Source: OCS116 sp051531935
GTDB lineage: Bacteria; Pseudomonadota; Alphaproteobacteria; Rhizobiales; OSC116
Reading direction: 5' to 3'
Length of the DNA stretch: 64,000 nucleotides
Assembly: GCA_051531935.1 (NCBI GenBank)
Contig: JAOPTR010000016.1
Location: forward strand, 124,001 to 188,000
Position 1 is the stretch's first letter; the number at the start of each line of letters is the position of its first letter. The notes under the pieces are model-generated. The model did not search any database. It saw only the letters and a list, made by a program, of their open reading frames with translations, and was not told the origin of the DNA. Position numbers and translations under genes: made by a program. Of this stretch, positions 45,491 through 54,745 are shown in pieces.

Positions 45491-46300
45491 TTAAGCGCTT
45501 ATTTCAATTAGATCTGAAATTTTGACACTTAAATTCGGTGGACATTTGGGTTGGGGCATAGAGATTTGAAGTTTTAAAGTTTTAAGATTACCTTCCAACT
45601 TCCTGACTTTCGCCAAAACTTCAACATAGCTTTCTGCACCTTCAACCGCATGTCGGTTATTGCGAAGATCAACCCGATCACATGCAAGTGCAGCAGGTAA
45701 TCTTTTTGGGCAGCTACAGTTGGCATTTGAGCTCACTATGCCACAGCTGGTCGAAGTAAATTCAACCACTTTGCTACGCGCGCGAGACAAACGCTTGCGG
45801 TAGTTTTGCGGCGATATTTCCATAATATGTGCGGCTTCGACATGCTCGAACTCTAAAATATCTCCAAGAATATAGGCAATCCGATGATTTAAATCTAAGC
45901 ATAATAACATTGCCATCGTGCATGAAATTCGCAATTCATTGAGTAAGACCAGATCATCTGCAGCAGGTGTTGCATCCACCAAGCCATTTTCCAAATCGGC
46001 CTTAAACATATCAAAATTTAAACCGAGTTCACGCGCTTTTACTTTTTTGGCATTTAGCAAATAATTGGTTGCCACTCTATATAGCCACGTATTAAATCTA
46101 CTTTCACCTTTAAATGTCGATAATTTAGTGATGATGAGTATCATTATTTCCTGAGTGGCATCATAAGCATCTTCGGGGTTTACCAACATTCGAGTTGCCA
46201 AATTATAAACACGGTCTTGCACGAGTGAAACAAGCTTTTCCAAAGCCTGCTTACTACCATTTTTGGCTTCAATCGCTAAATTATCAATTTCTTGGTTCAT
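45491..46300 (-). CDS. ECF-type RNA polymerase sigma factor with cysteine-containing C-terminal tail
   Basis: A 269-aa protein. Region 2 (about 25-90: DAYDATQEIMILIITKL, FNTWLYRVATNYLLNA) and region 4 (about 120-175: FEHVEAAHIMEISPQNYRKRLSRAR) are clear. An extra ~90-residue C-terminus has four cysteines (186, 195, 197, 207) in a CG(x)7NCSC pattern, reminiscent of ECF groups carrying a putative metal or redox tail. No anti-sigma gene is adjacent, so the tail may do the sensing. Confidence 0.85.
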   Translation of the reverse strand: MNQEIDNLAIEAKNGSKQALEKLVSLVQDRVYNLATRMLVNPEDAYDATQEIMILIITKLSTFKGESRFNTWLYRVATNYLLNAKKVKARELGLNFDMFKADLENGLVDATPAADDLVLLNELRISCTMAMLLCLDLNHRIAYILGDILEFEHVEAAHIMEISPQNYRKRLSRARSKVVEFTSTSCGIVSSNANCSCPKRLPAALACDRVDLRNNRHAVEGAESYVEVLAKVRKLEGNLKTLKLQISMPQPKCPPNLSVKISDLIEISA

Positions 46301-46681
46301 TTAATATCCAATATGTTATGTCCTATAATATATTAGACAATCCAAGCTATCAATGTGTGACAGATTTTTTTCGAAATATCAAAATTCCTTAAAATTACAT
46401 CAATGTCCATCTTCGAATGCTTTGGTCTTATTCCTTTCTCTTGCACTTAATATTTCTTGCCCAGGGCCACAGTAAACTACGAGCTAATGAGCTTGAGGCT
46501 ATATCAAAGGGGATAATATACACCCTCTTGATAAATTCGTCTGGTGCAATGGGTTTTGTTGGATGATATTCAACTGGGATAAATCTCATATTTTACGTTA
46601 GATCTATTGCCATTTTCGAATTCAAAAACAAAAAGGGACAGCCAATACCGTCCCTCTAAAAAGCTAACAAACTAGACAGAT
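46301..46681. other. 380-bp gap with a possible 53-aa ORF
   Basis: On the minus strand an ATG at 46589 opens 53 codons to a TAA at 46428 (MRFIPVEYHPTKPIAP at the start, ending KCKRKE). It lacks a clear ribosome site and I do not recognise it; it may be a truncated gene. The end near 46624-46655 holds a terminator. Confidence 0.25.
46624..46655 (-). terminator. rho-independent terminator of the 46.7-47.7 kb pair
   Basis: Minus-strand AGGGAC/GTCCCT with a 10-base loop runs into TTTTTGTTTTTG, 27 bases past the stop of the upstream gene. Confidence 0.85.
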
Positions 46682-47386
46682 TTATTTTACGTTGCCGCCA
46701 TAATAAACGAAATCAACCAAATGAGCATTGTTAAACATTGCAATTTTTTCTAAAAATGCACCATTGGCATCTCTAAACTTATTGGCAATTTCATCGTTAT
46801 CATAATAAAGCACAACCACTTCATCAGGTGTTGGCAAACCAATGGCGTGGTTCACATCAATAAACGACTGGGTAATGTATGTATTTTCGATCTTGGAAGC
46901 TTCTTTTGTTAAAGCCGTGAGTTCAGCGTCGCGTCGGTTTGCATCCTTATTATTGTAATGACTAATTTTCAGAATATATTGACGGTTACCAACCTCGCTA
47001 TCTCGCACACCTTCTGGAAAGTCAGTTATATCACCTTCCATAATGGCCAAATTTTCAGCATTCGCAATCAAGTTACCAATTGCATTTCGACCTTCTTCGT
47101 TACCAAGTAGCTCTGTTTCGCATGCCAAAATTAAATATTTGTTGGGCGTGGCCAGCTCAATTTTACCTTGGGCAAAGGCAATAAATCCATCTAAACGTAA
47201 TTCACAACCAAGTTCGGTAATTTTGTTTTTATTGATTTGCGCAGTTGTTGGATCTGAAGAATTATAAAAAGCTGCAATGCCAGTGCCATATTGTTCCGTG
47301 GCAAATGTAGCATTTACTCCAAACATAAGCGCGAAACCATTTGCCATGGCAATGGCAATGGCGGTTTTAAAATATATATTTTTCAT
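46682..47386 (-). CDS. unrecognised secreted protein
   Basis: A 234-aa protein with an N-terminal hydrophobic segment and AxA-like cleavage context (about 1-29, NATFATEQ). The mature part is soluble and mixed alpha/beta, with no repeats or known motif; two halves might each form a ferredoxin-like (NIPSNAP/ABM-like) fold, but this is a guess. It lies eight bases after the small gene at 47395, forming a two-gene operon divergent from a LysR regulator. Confidence 0.65.
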   Translation of the reverse strand: MKNIYFKTAIAIAMANGFALMFGVNATFATEQYGTGIAAFYNSSDPTTAQINKNKITELGCELRLDGFIAFAQGKIELATPNKYLILACETELLGNEEGRNAIGNLIANAENLAIMEGDITDFPEGVRDSEVGNRQYILKISHYNNKDANRRDAELTALTKEASKIENTYITQSFIDVNHAIGLPTPDEVVVLYYDNDEIANKFRDANGAFLEKIAMFNNAHLVDFVYYGGNVK

Positions 47387-47394
47387 TGCATTAC

Positions 47395-47682
47395 CTATAA
47401 TTGAATTGAAATTTTATGATCTTGAAATACATCGGTGATGATTGTGTGCTTTTCGGTTTTGGCCGCATAGAGCGCTGCTATTGGTTTTTGTAATAATGTC
47501 ATTGGGTGCGCCGCAACTGGCAAGCTTGGTGCATTGCCATGAAACACAGAGCTAAATTTCTTCTCGTCCCAAAAATATTCCAGTTTCGCAACCAATTTTC
47601 CGTCAAATTCCAATCCCAACAACATGTTGCCATCCATTGGGTTTCGAATGTCTGCTTCAATAAGTTTAATTTGATATGTCAT
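47395..47682 (-). CDS. unrecognised small cytosolic protein
   Basis: A 95-aa protein without signal or membrane segment; it begins MTYQIKLIEADIRNP and is predicted mostly beta then helix. No family recognised. It is first in a pair with the secreted protein and divergent from the LysR gene (130-bp gap), so LysR control is plausible. Confidence 0.55.
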   Translation of the reverse strand: MTYQIKLIEADIRNPMDGNMLLGLEFDGKLVAKLEYFWDEKKFSSVFHGNAPSLPVAAHPMTLLQKPIAALYAAKTEKHTIITDVFQDHKISIQL

Positions 47683-47812
47683 TTATATCTCCAATAATTA
47701 TGCCAACATCAACTTGCCGACAACTATTGATAATTCAAACAGTATGGATTATAAATTACCCAATACTGAACCATGATGGATAAAATATTATCCATCCTAG
47801 AAAGAATCGAAT

Positions 47813-48673
47813 ATGAACTGGGATGATTTACGCGTATTTCTTGCTGTTGTTGAAACTGGCTCTATTCGTTCTGCTGCAAAGAATATTGGTGTCACTCACG
47901 CCACAGTCTCGCGTCATTTGCGCAATTTGCAGACAGTGCTTGGCAACCCGTTGCTAGAACGCCGTCAAAACGGCCAATGCCTCACCGAGTTGGGCAGCCG
48001 TATCTTGCCAATCGCTAAACAAGTAGAAATGAATGTGGCCGATATCGACCGTGCTGCATTTTCTGCTGAAACGGGCTTGGCTGGCGCTTTAAAGGTTTCT
48101 CTTTCTGATAGCCTCTATATTTCATTATTATATAATTCATTAGATAATTTCATGCGGCAATATCCGATGATTGAACTGAATGTCGACGCCACGAATGATC
48201 TTTTGAAACTCTCTTTGCGCGAAGCCGATGTTATCATTCGAATAACTTCACTTCCGCCCGACACAGCCTATGGCAAGAAAATTGCCAACAGCCCTGTTGC
48301 GATATATGCCTCACCTCAATATGTTCAAACTCGACCGTCTTTAGACCGTTGGATTGGATGGGATTATGAACGCGCTAAAACACCGACCATCCCCGCAAAT
48401 ATTATCGCACAAATCAGCACGCCCGCCATTGCCGAAAGAATGATTGAGCTGAGCCGTGGTGTTGGAATATTGCCCTGTTATATGGGAGATAACAATCCGA
48501 AGCTAATTCGCTTAGATGATAACAAACCACAGGCAGACATGGAAATTTGGGTACTTACCCATAAGGACTTACGAGTTAACCCGCGCGTTCGGGCGTTAAT
48601 GGATCATCTATATAATGCATTCGCTCAACTTCGTCCTGCTATTGACGGTTCATTAACTCAATCAAAAAATTGA
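47813..48673 (+). CDS. LysR family transcriptional regulator
   Basis: A 286-aa regulator with an N-terminal winged helix (MNWDDLRVFLAVVETGS, then GVTHATVSRHLRNLQ) and a LysR substrate-binding domain from about residue 90. The MNWDDLR start marks the branch often found as single-gene regulators beside oxidoreductases. It is divergent from the two unrecognised genes and convergent with the thiolase. Confidence 0.92.
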   Translation: MNWDDLRVFLAVVETGSIRSAAKNIGVTHATVSRHLRNLQTVLGNPLLERRQNGQCLTELGSRILPIAKQVEMNVADIDRAAFSAETGLAGALKVSLSDSLYISLLYNSLDNFMRQYPMIELNVDATNDLLKLSLREADVIIRITSLPPDTAYGKKIANSPVAIYASPQYVQTRPSLDRWIGWDYERAKTPTIPANIIAQISTPAIAERMIELSRGVGILPCYMGDNNPKLIRLDDNKPQADMEIWVLTHKDLRVNPRVRALMDHLYNAFAQLRPAIDGSLTQSKN

Positions 48674-48811
48674 ACTACCAACCATTGGTGATACGTGGGC
48701 GCTTGTTGTTTTTTTGACATTTCAGAAAAACACGAGAGTCATATAAGAACCACGAATCTTCTTGAAGCTTATTCATTCATAAGATGACATATAGAATATC
48801 TCTGCTTAATT

Positions 48812-48849
48812 GGCCTGATTTTAAATCTTTGTAAATTTCAAATCAGGCC
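48812..48849. terminator. bidirectional hairpin between LysR and thiolase
   Basis: GGCCTGATT (48812-48820) and AATCAGGCC (48841-48849) form a 9-bp perfect stem between the two converging genes. T-runs are short on both sides. Confidence 0.5.
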
Positions 48850-48864
48850 TTCAAGAAAACTGAG

Positions 48865-50061
48865 TTAGAAAACTTCGAACAAGCCAGCAGCACCCATGCC
48901 ACCGCCAACACACATGGTAACCACAACATATTTTACACCGCGTCTCTTGCCTTCTATCAATGCATGACCAACCATGCGCGCACCCGACATACCATAAGGG
49001 TGGCCAATTGAAATGGCGCCACCATTAACATTTAAATTTTCATCAGGAATCCCCAATACATTGCGACTATGTATGACCTGACAAGCAAAAGCCTCATTCA
49101 GCTCCCATAAGCCAATATCATCCATTTTAAGCCCATTTGCTTTCAATAATTTTGGGATGGCATAAATTGGTCCAATGCCCATTTCATCGGGTTCAAGCCC
49201 TGCAACCGCCATACCACGATAAGCACCAAGAGGTTGCAAGCCACGGCGTTCAGCATCCTTGGCTTCCATCAAAACGCTGGCCGATGCACCATCCGACAAT
49301 TGGCTAGCGTTGCCCGCGGTTATGTATTTACCCAGTTTGATGGTCTGGCCGCTTTGGTAAACCAATGGCAAGCCGTTTAGCCCTTCTAGGTTAGTGTCAG
49401 GTCGGTTACCTTCATCTTTAGACAATGTTACTTGTTGTTCAGAAACCTGTTTAGTCTGTCTGTCCATCACCTTCATGACAGATGACATAGGTACAATTTC
49501 ATCGTCATACTTACCTGCATCTTGCGCGGCAGCAGTGCGAAGTTGGCTTTGCAATGCATATTCATCTTGAGCATCGCGCGAAACATTGTATCTGTCGGCC
49601 ACAATCTCGGCGGTTTCTAACATTGACATATATAATGCGGGCTTATGTTCCATCAACCATGGGTCTGGCGTGATAAACGCTTGCTCAACTTGGTTGGTTG
49701 AAATTGACTCAACACCACCACCAATAGCAACTGACATACCATCGACCATAATTTGTTTGGCGGCAATCGAAATTGCCATTAAGCCAGATGAACATGCCCG
49801 ATCTATTGATTGGCCTGAAACCGAAACAGGAAGTCCTGCTCGTAAAAGGCTAATGCGTGCAATGTTCCACGCACTGGTGCCATGTTGCATATTGCAACCC
49901 ATCACAACATCGTCTATTTCGGCGGGGTCAATACCCGCGCGGCTAACCGCATTAGATATGGCATGTGCGCCCAAAGCGCCCGCAGGCGTGTTGTTAAATG
50001 CACCACGATAGGCCTTGCCTATGGGTGTTCTCGCAGTAGAAACGATGACAGCTTCGCGCAT
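48865..50061 (-). CDS. acetyl-CoA C-acyltransferase (thiolase)
   Basis: A 398-aa thiolase with nucleophile Cys90 in DRACSSGLMA, His354 in SIGHPYGMSG and Cys384 in TMCVGGG, all intact. It could cleave 3-ketoacyl-CoA (degradative) or condense acetyl-CoA; the surrounding catabolic genes favour cleavage. It follows the SDR gene by two bases, so the pair is one transcriptional unit. Confidence 0.93.
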   Translation of the reverse strand: MREAVIVSTARTPIGKAYRGAFNNTPAGALGAHAISNAVSRAGIDPAEIDDVVMGCNMQHGTSAWNIARISLLRAGLPVSVSGQSIDRACSSGLMAISIAAKQIMVDGMSVAIGGGVESISTNQVEQAFITPDPWLMEHKPALYMSMLETAEIVADRYNVSRDAQDEYALQSQLRTAAAQDAGKYDDEIVPMSSVMKVMDRQTKQVSEQQVTLSKDEGNRPDTNLEGLNGLPLVYQSGQTIKLGKYITAGNASQLSDGASASVLMEAKDAERRGLQPLGAYRGMAVAGLEPDEMGIGPIYAIPKLLKANGLKMDDIGLWELNEAFACQVIHSRNVLGIPDENLNVNGGAISIGHPYGMSGARMVGHALIEGKRRGVKYVVVTMCVGGGMGAAGLFEVF

Positions 50062-50063
50062 AA

Positions 50064-50996
50064 TTATGCATCCTCTTTTTCTAATTTAATTCCAAGTGCA
50101 TCTGCAGCTTTTTTCGAGAACTTAATCACTTGCTCTCCGCCTTCAGGCATAACCACTTGTGCTGTGGCATCTAATATTTTATCAATATTCGCTGCAACAT
50201 TTTCGGGTGTTTGTTGTTCGGGCGGTAAAAATACGCCTTCGGTTTCATAGATATGAGTGGCAGCATAAACGCCCGCGCCTGCACATAATATAACTCGTGA
50301 TGGCGTGTCATTTGAAGCCAAATATACCAAAGCTGCAGTTACACTTTCGACGGTTAGCAAGCCGTTCAACTCTTCGGTGAACAGATCTTCGGTCATGCGG
50401 GTGGCGGCAGCAGGGGCCAAGCAATTTACGTGAATGCCATATTTTGCACCCTCAAGATGCAATGTGTTCATTAAGCCAGCAACGCCCATTTTTGCCGCTC
50501 CATAATTGGCTTGGCCAAAATTACCGTAAAGGCCAGATGATGATGTAGTCATGATGATGCGGCCATAATTTTGCTCGCGCATAATATCCCACACAGCTTT
50601 GGTACAATTGGCGGCACCAATTAAATGCACATCAATTACAGCGGTAAAATTCTCCAAATCCATTTTGGCAAAGCTTTTATCGCGCAAAATGCCTGCATTG
50701 TTAACCAAAATGTCAACCCGCCCCCACTTACCAACCGCTTCATCCACCATGGTTTCGACTTGAGATTGAATTGTGACATTTGCGCCATTGGCAATCGCCT
50801 CACCACCAGCAGCAATAATTTGAGCCACCACTTGGTCGGCAGCGCTGAGCGAACCACCTTCCCCACCGAGCGAGCCACCTAAATCATTGACCACAACTTT
50901 TGCACCTCGAGCAGCAAGTTCTAAGGCATGCGATTTACCTAATCCGTTGCCTGCACCCGTTACAATCGCCACTTGTCCATCAAACCGAATGGTCAT
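50064..50996 (-). CDS. SDR family 3-hydroxyacyl-CoA dehydrogenase-type oxidoreductase
   Basis: A 310-aa SDR with TGAGNGLG (13-20), VNDLGGSLGG, NNAGILRDKSF and the YGAAKMG active site. This pattern and the C-terminal extension match the dehydrogenase unit of type 2 multifunctional beta-oxidation enzymes, without the hydratase. The ATG at 50996, with AGAGGTGG upstream, is chosen over ATGs at 51017 and 51065. Working with the thiolase it could run the last two steps of a beta-oxidation spiral. Confidence 0.88.
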   Translation of the reverse strand: MTIRFDGQVAIVTGAGNGLGKSHALELAARGAKVVVNDLGGSLGGEGGSLSAADQVVAQIIAAGGEAIANGANVTIQSQVETMVDEAVGKWGRVDILVNNAGILRDKSFAKMDLENFTAVIDVHLIGAANCTKAVWDIMREQNYGRIIMTTSSSGLYGNFGQANYGAAKMGVAGLMNTLHLEGAKYGIHVNCLAPAAATRMTEDLFTEELNGLLTVESVTAALVYLASNDTPSRVILCAGAGVYAATHIYETEGVFLPPEQQTPENVAANIDKILDATAQVVMPEGGEQVIKFSKKAADALGIKLEKEDA

Positions 50997-51318
50997 ATTT
51001 CCACCTCTTATAGTCATTGTTATTATTTTAATATTTACCGCACTTATTCGAAACGCAATTGCCATGCTGCAAATAATTTGAATATATTGTTAACTTATAG
51101 AAAATGTGATTGCAACAAGTAACCACTATTATTGGCGAATAATTGCAACAGCTTCTCCTAAATTCAAAAACATATATATAAAATATGAATATTGTGTATA
51201 ATTTTAAATTTACGCTGAATTGAAATTTATAGTTGAGCAGTTTACGCATCAACTAAAATGGTGTACTGCTTTATTGCCCCAATCAGAATGCAATTGAATA
51301 AGCTATTGGAAACCTAAA

Positions 51319-52521
51319 GTGAGCGATAAAACAGATGAAATTATGAGGGCAGCATCAAGCCTATTTGCGCGGCATAGTTTTGCCAAAGTGACCATGGAAC
51401 ATATTGCCACTTCTCTCAACATGGTACCTGGCGCATTATATCACTATTTTAGCGACAAAGAAGAGCTCATCTACTCCTGCTATATAAGCGGGTTGCGTAG
51501 ATATGAGCAGGAAATGGATGCGGTTACAGAAAACGGTATTGATGGCCTAGAAATTATTCGTCGCTTTGTGCGAGGCCGGCTGAAACGTGGCGGTCAACGG
51601 ATGATTATGTTTACCGACATTGACGCCTTACCCGAAAAATACAGCCAAGACGTGCATAAGCAACGTTGGAACAATGCCAAAAAACTAGCGACGATTATAG
51701 AAATGGGCGTTGCAGATGGCACAATAACCAGCGACAACCCCTTACTAACAGCGGTCGCGTTGATATCCATACTCGATTGGCTTTATTTCTGGTATTCTGA
51801 AAATGACTATTATACAACTTCTGAAGCCATTGAATATATTGACAACATTATAACCCACGGCATATGTCGTCGCGACTTACCACCGCCAACATGGCCGGCG
51901 CCACCAAGCTTAGATTCGTTTTTAAACAAACATGCGCAACTCAACAAGCGCGAAACAAAATTTGATAATTTACTGCGCATTGCGGCTGATAATTTCAACC
52001 GCAAAGGCGTTATGGGCGCATCAATTGAGAGCATCGCTCAAGATGTCGGCATTTCCAGAGCTGGCATTTATTATCATTTTGATGATAAAGAAGAATTACT
52101 TCTGGCTTGCCTGCAGCGCGGACATGATCAAGAAAAAGAAATTTACGCACATTTGATCAATAAAAATTTAGAAGGCGCAGATTTAGTCATTCAAAACACC
52201 CGCTTATTACTTATGCTTCACGACACCCCATGCGGGCCAAAAAGTACATTCCATAACATCAATTACCTAACTGAAGAGCCCAGAAACAAATATGTTTCAG
52301 ACATTCTTCAAACCATTGGCACAACCCAAGATGATTATCGAAATTCGATAGCCAGCGGCCATTTTCGAAAAGTTGATGTATACTTTGCGCAGCGGGTTAT
52401 CACTGGCATGGGGCATTGGTACCCGATTTGGTTTAACCGTGGCTCCGAATGGACACCCATCCAAATTGCCGACCATTATTCCAATATTTTCCTAAATGGC
52501 TTAAAAACCCGCTTAAAATAG
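51319..52521 (+). CDS. tandem (double) TetR-domain transcriptional regulator
   Basis: A 400-aa protein made of two TetR units. The first HTH spans about 4-50 (VTMEHIATSLNMVPGALYHYF) and the second about 211-262 (SIESIAQDVGISRAGIYYHF), each followed by a ~150-residue helical domain. A normal TetR protein is ~200 aa and dimerises; here one chain supplies both DNA-binding heads. The start is GTG at 51319; the next ATG would cut helix 1. It is divergent from the SDR-thiolase pair and probably controls it. Confidence 0.88.
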   Translation: MSDKTDEIMRAASSLFARHSFAKVTMEHIATSLNMVPGALYHYFSDKEELIYSCYISGLRRYEQEMDAVTENGIDGLEIIRRFVRGRLKRGGQRMIMFTDIDALPEKYSQDVHKQRWNNAKKLATIIEMGVADGTITSDNPLLTAVALISILDWLYFWYSENDYYTTSEAIEYIDNIITHGICRRDLPPPTWPAPPSLDSFLNKHAQLNKRETKFDNLLRIAADNFNRKGVMGASIESIAQDVGISRAGIYYHFDDKEELLLACLQRGHDQEKEIYAHLINKNLEGADLVIQNTRLLLMLHDTPCGPKSTFHNINYLTEEPRNKYVSDILQTIGTTQDDYRNSIASGHFRKVDVYFAQRVITGMGHWYPIWFNRGSEWTPIQIADHYSNIFLNGLKTRLK

Positions 52522-52544
52522 AGTTTTCAAGCCATTATTTTCAC

Positions 52545-54008
52545 TCAAACCGATGCGGCCGCTTTGAGTAATTCAGAACGCCGCACTTTGCCCGCATCAC
52601 TACGCACTGGCTCGTTTACAAAATCGATAGTGCGCGGTATCTTATAACGCACTAAAAATTCTTCTAAATAAGTTTGCAACGCGGCTTCAGATAGTTTTTC
52701 ACGTGTTTCAACCACAGCATGAACCACTTGTCCTAAATCTTCATGTTCCATTCCAACCACCGCACAAGACATAACGGCAGGATGAGAATCAATCGCTGCT
52801 TCAACCTCAGCTGGATAAATATTCGCACCACCGCAAATAATCAGATCTTTTTTGCGATCACCTAAATATAAATAACCGTCAGCATCAACGTAGCCCAAAT
52901 CACCAATACTTTCCCAACCACCTTCTAAACTATCGGCTTCTGCACCTAAATAATGGTATGTGCTGCCTTGGCCAGCTTTGGGCAATATATAAACTTCGCC
53001 CAAAGTGCCTGTTGGCACTGTTTCGCCATTCTTATCGACAATCTTCAACTCGGCTTCTACATATTTAGGCTCTATTTTGCCGACCGACCCTTTATGCGTG
53101 AGCCAATCTGTGCCCGTAATCCAAGTCACGCCTGCCGCTTCTGTGCCACCATAAAGCTCATGAACAGTTTCGGGCCCAACCCAATCAATCCATTCTTGTT
53201 TCAGCCATGCGGGGCACGGGCCTGCTGTGTGCAATATAATGCGTAAAGCAGCCAAATTCGCTTCGGCGCGTTTTTCGTCACCTAACTTCCAAATACGTTG
53301 CATCATGGTTGGCACCATAAATACCCAATTAATCTTATATTTATGTAACAATTCCAAGCATTCTTCGGCGTTGAATTTTTTCATCACTACCAAATGGTTG
53401 CCGCGCAATAGCCCATCCATAGAAAACCCAAACGGCGCATTATGATAAAGTGGCCCTGGCACAAGGTGAGTTTCGCCTTGAGTAATGCGTAAAACGGACG
53501 GAATTTCAGTATCCAACTCGCCCTTATATTCAGAGATGATTAGTTTAGGCCGCCCTGTGCTGCCGCCAGAGGTCATGGCTTTATAATATCGGCTGGTGAT
53601 TTCGGGCAATCTTTGATCAGAAAGTTCTGCATCTGGCGTATATCCACATGGCAAAATTTTGCAATCTCCAATGTCTTTGTTATCCGTGCCAATCAACAGG
53701 CTTGGGTTTGCAAGCTCAATAATGCCCCGCAACTCCATAAGCGGCAATCTAGATGAAACAGGTTGCGGCGTGGCACCAATCTTCCATAAGGCGATACAGG
53801 CTTGATAAAACTCTATCGAATTGGGCAACATTATGGTGACAAAATCACCCTCCTTTACCCCCAAATTCAAATAAGCCCTTGCCAAACGATTGGTACTTAA
53901 CTCAAACTCTTGGCGGGTTATTTCTTGTGCTTCAACTGTAATGGCCACAGCGTCAGGCTTTTCCGTAGCAAGATCACTTATGATGCGTGCAATACTTCTT
54001 ACTGCCAT
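52545..54008 (-). CDS. AMP-dependent acyl-CoA synthetase/ligase
   Basis: A 487-aa ANL-superfamily enzyme. TSGGSTGRPK at 146-155 is the P-loop, ELYGGTEAAG binds AMP, YLGDRKKDLIICGGANIYP is the hinge, and GKVRRSELL near the end holds the catalytic lysine. It forms an acyl-CoA from a carboxylic acid, ATP and CoA; the acid is unknown (relatives include fatty acid, aromatic acid and bile acid ligases). The ATG at 54008 follows AGAGAAG and clears the upstream livF stop by 41 bases, so it is probably co-transcribed with the importer. Confidence 0.92.
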   Translation of the reverse strand: MAVRSIARIISDLATEKPDAVAITVEAQEITRQEFELSTNRLARAYLNLGVKEGDFVTIMLPNSIEFYQACIALWKIGATPQPVSSRLPLMELRGIIELANPSLLIGTDNKDIGDCKILPCGYTPDAELSDQRLPEITSRYYKAMTSGGSTGRPKLIISEYKGELDTEIPSVLRITQGETHLVPGPLYHNAPFGFSMDGLLRGNHLVVMKKFNAEECLELLHKYKINWVFMVPTMMQRIWKLGDEKRAEANLAALRIILHTAGPCPAWLKQEWIDWVGPETVHELYGGTEAAGVTWITGTDWLTHKGSVGKIEPKYVEAELKIVDKNGETVPTGTLGEVYILPKAGQGSTYHYLGAEADSLEGGWESIGDLGYVDADGYLYLGDRKKDLIICGGANIYPAEVEAAIDSHPAVMSCAVVGMEHEDLGQVVHAVVETREKLSEAALQTYLEEFLVRYKIPRTIDFVNEPVRSDAGKVRRSELLKAAASV

Positions 54009-54049
54009 TGTCTTCTCTTTTCTTATGGTTAAAACCGATTGATATTTGG

Positions 54050-54745
54050 CTAGACTTCGAGCCAATCTTTTCGGATTTGTTCATTTTTTTCAAATTCAGC
54101 TGATGTACCTTCATAAACCACACGGCCATGCCCCATGACATATATCCGCGCCGAAATCCTCAACGCGATGGTCAGCTTTTGTTCAATCAACAAAATAGAA
54201 ACACCTCTTTTGGCAATCTCAATAAGCAAGTCTCCCACTTGATCCACCACTTTAGGGGCTAGTCCTTCGGTCGGTTCATCAACCATGATTAAATCTGGAT
54301 CACCCATTAGTGCACGACACATGGCAAGCATTTGTTGCTCACCACCACTTAAAGCCCCTGCAGCAACATCGGCGCGGCGCGCTAAATTAGGAAACATATC
54401 AAACATGTCCTCAATTTTCCAACGGCCAGTTTTACGCATGTCTTTTATGCCAAGGATGAGGTTTTCACGCACTGTCAGCGCAGGAAAGACATCCCGATTT
54501 TCAAGCACAATGCCTAAGCCTTTTCTGGCAATTTGGTGGGAATCCAGGCCAACAATCTCTTCGTCATTTAACAATACCGAACCATTGCAGTCCACTTCGC
54601 CCATAATGGCTTTAACCGTCGTGGAGCGGCCAACCCCGTTACGACCTAGCAAGCTAACAATCTCACCTTTACCAACCTCAAACGAAACACCTTGTAGAAT
54701 ATGACTCTTGCCATAAAAAGCATGTAAATCTTTAACTTTAAGCAT
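54050..54745 (-). CDS. livF: LIV-type ABC transporter ATP-binding protein LivF
   Basis: A 231-aa ATPase with signature LSGGEQQMLAMCRAL, Walker B LIMVDEPTEGLAP and the LivF end. Its Walker A reads GRNGVGRST: the usual lysine (GKS/T) is Arg40. The rest of the site looks intact, so this may be a subfamily variant, not decay. The start overlaps livG by eight bases. It acts with LivG, LivH, LivM and LivK to import a hydrophobic-amino-acid-type or other carboxylate substrate. Confidence 0.93.
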   Translation of the reverse strand: MLKVKDLHAFYGKSHILQGVSFEVGKGEIVSLLGRNGVGRSTTVKAIMGEVDCNGSVLLNDEEIVGLDSHQIARKGLGIVLENRDVFPALTVRENLILGIKDMRKTGRWKIEDMFDMFPNLARRADVAAGALSGGEQQMLAMCRALMGDPDLIMVDEPTEGLAPKVVDQVGDLLIEIAKRGVSILLIEQKLTIALRISARIYVMGHGRVVYEGTSAEFEKNEQIRKDWLEV

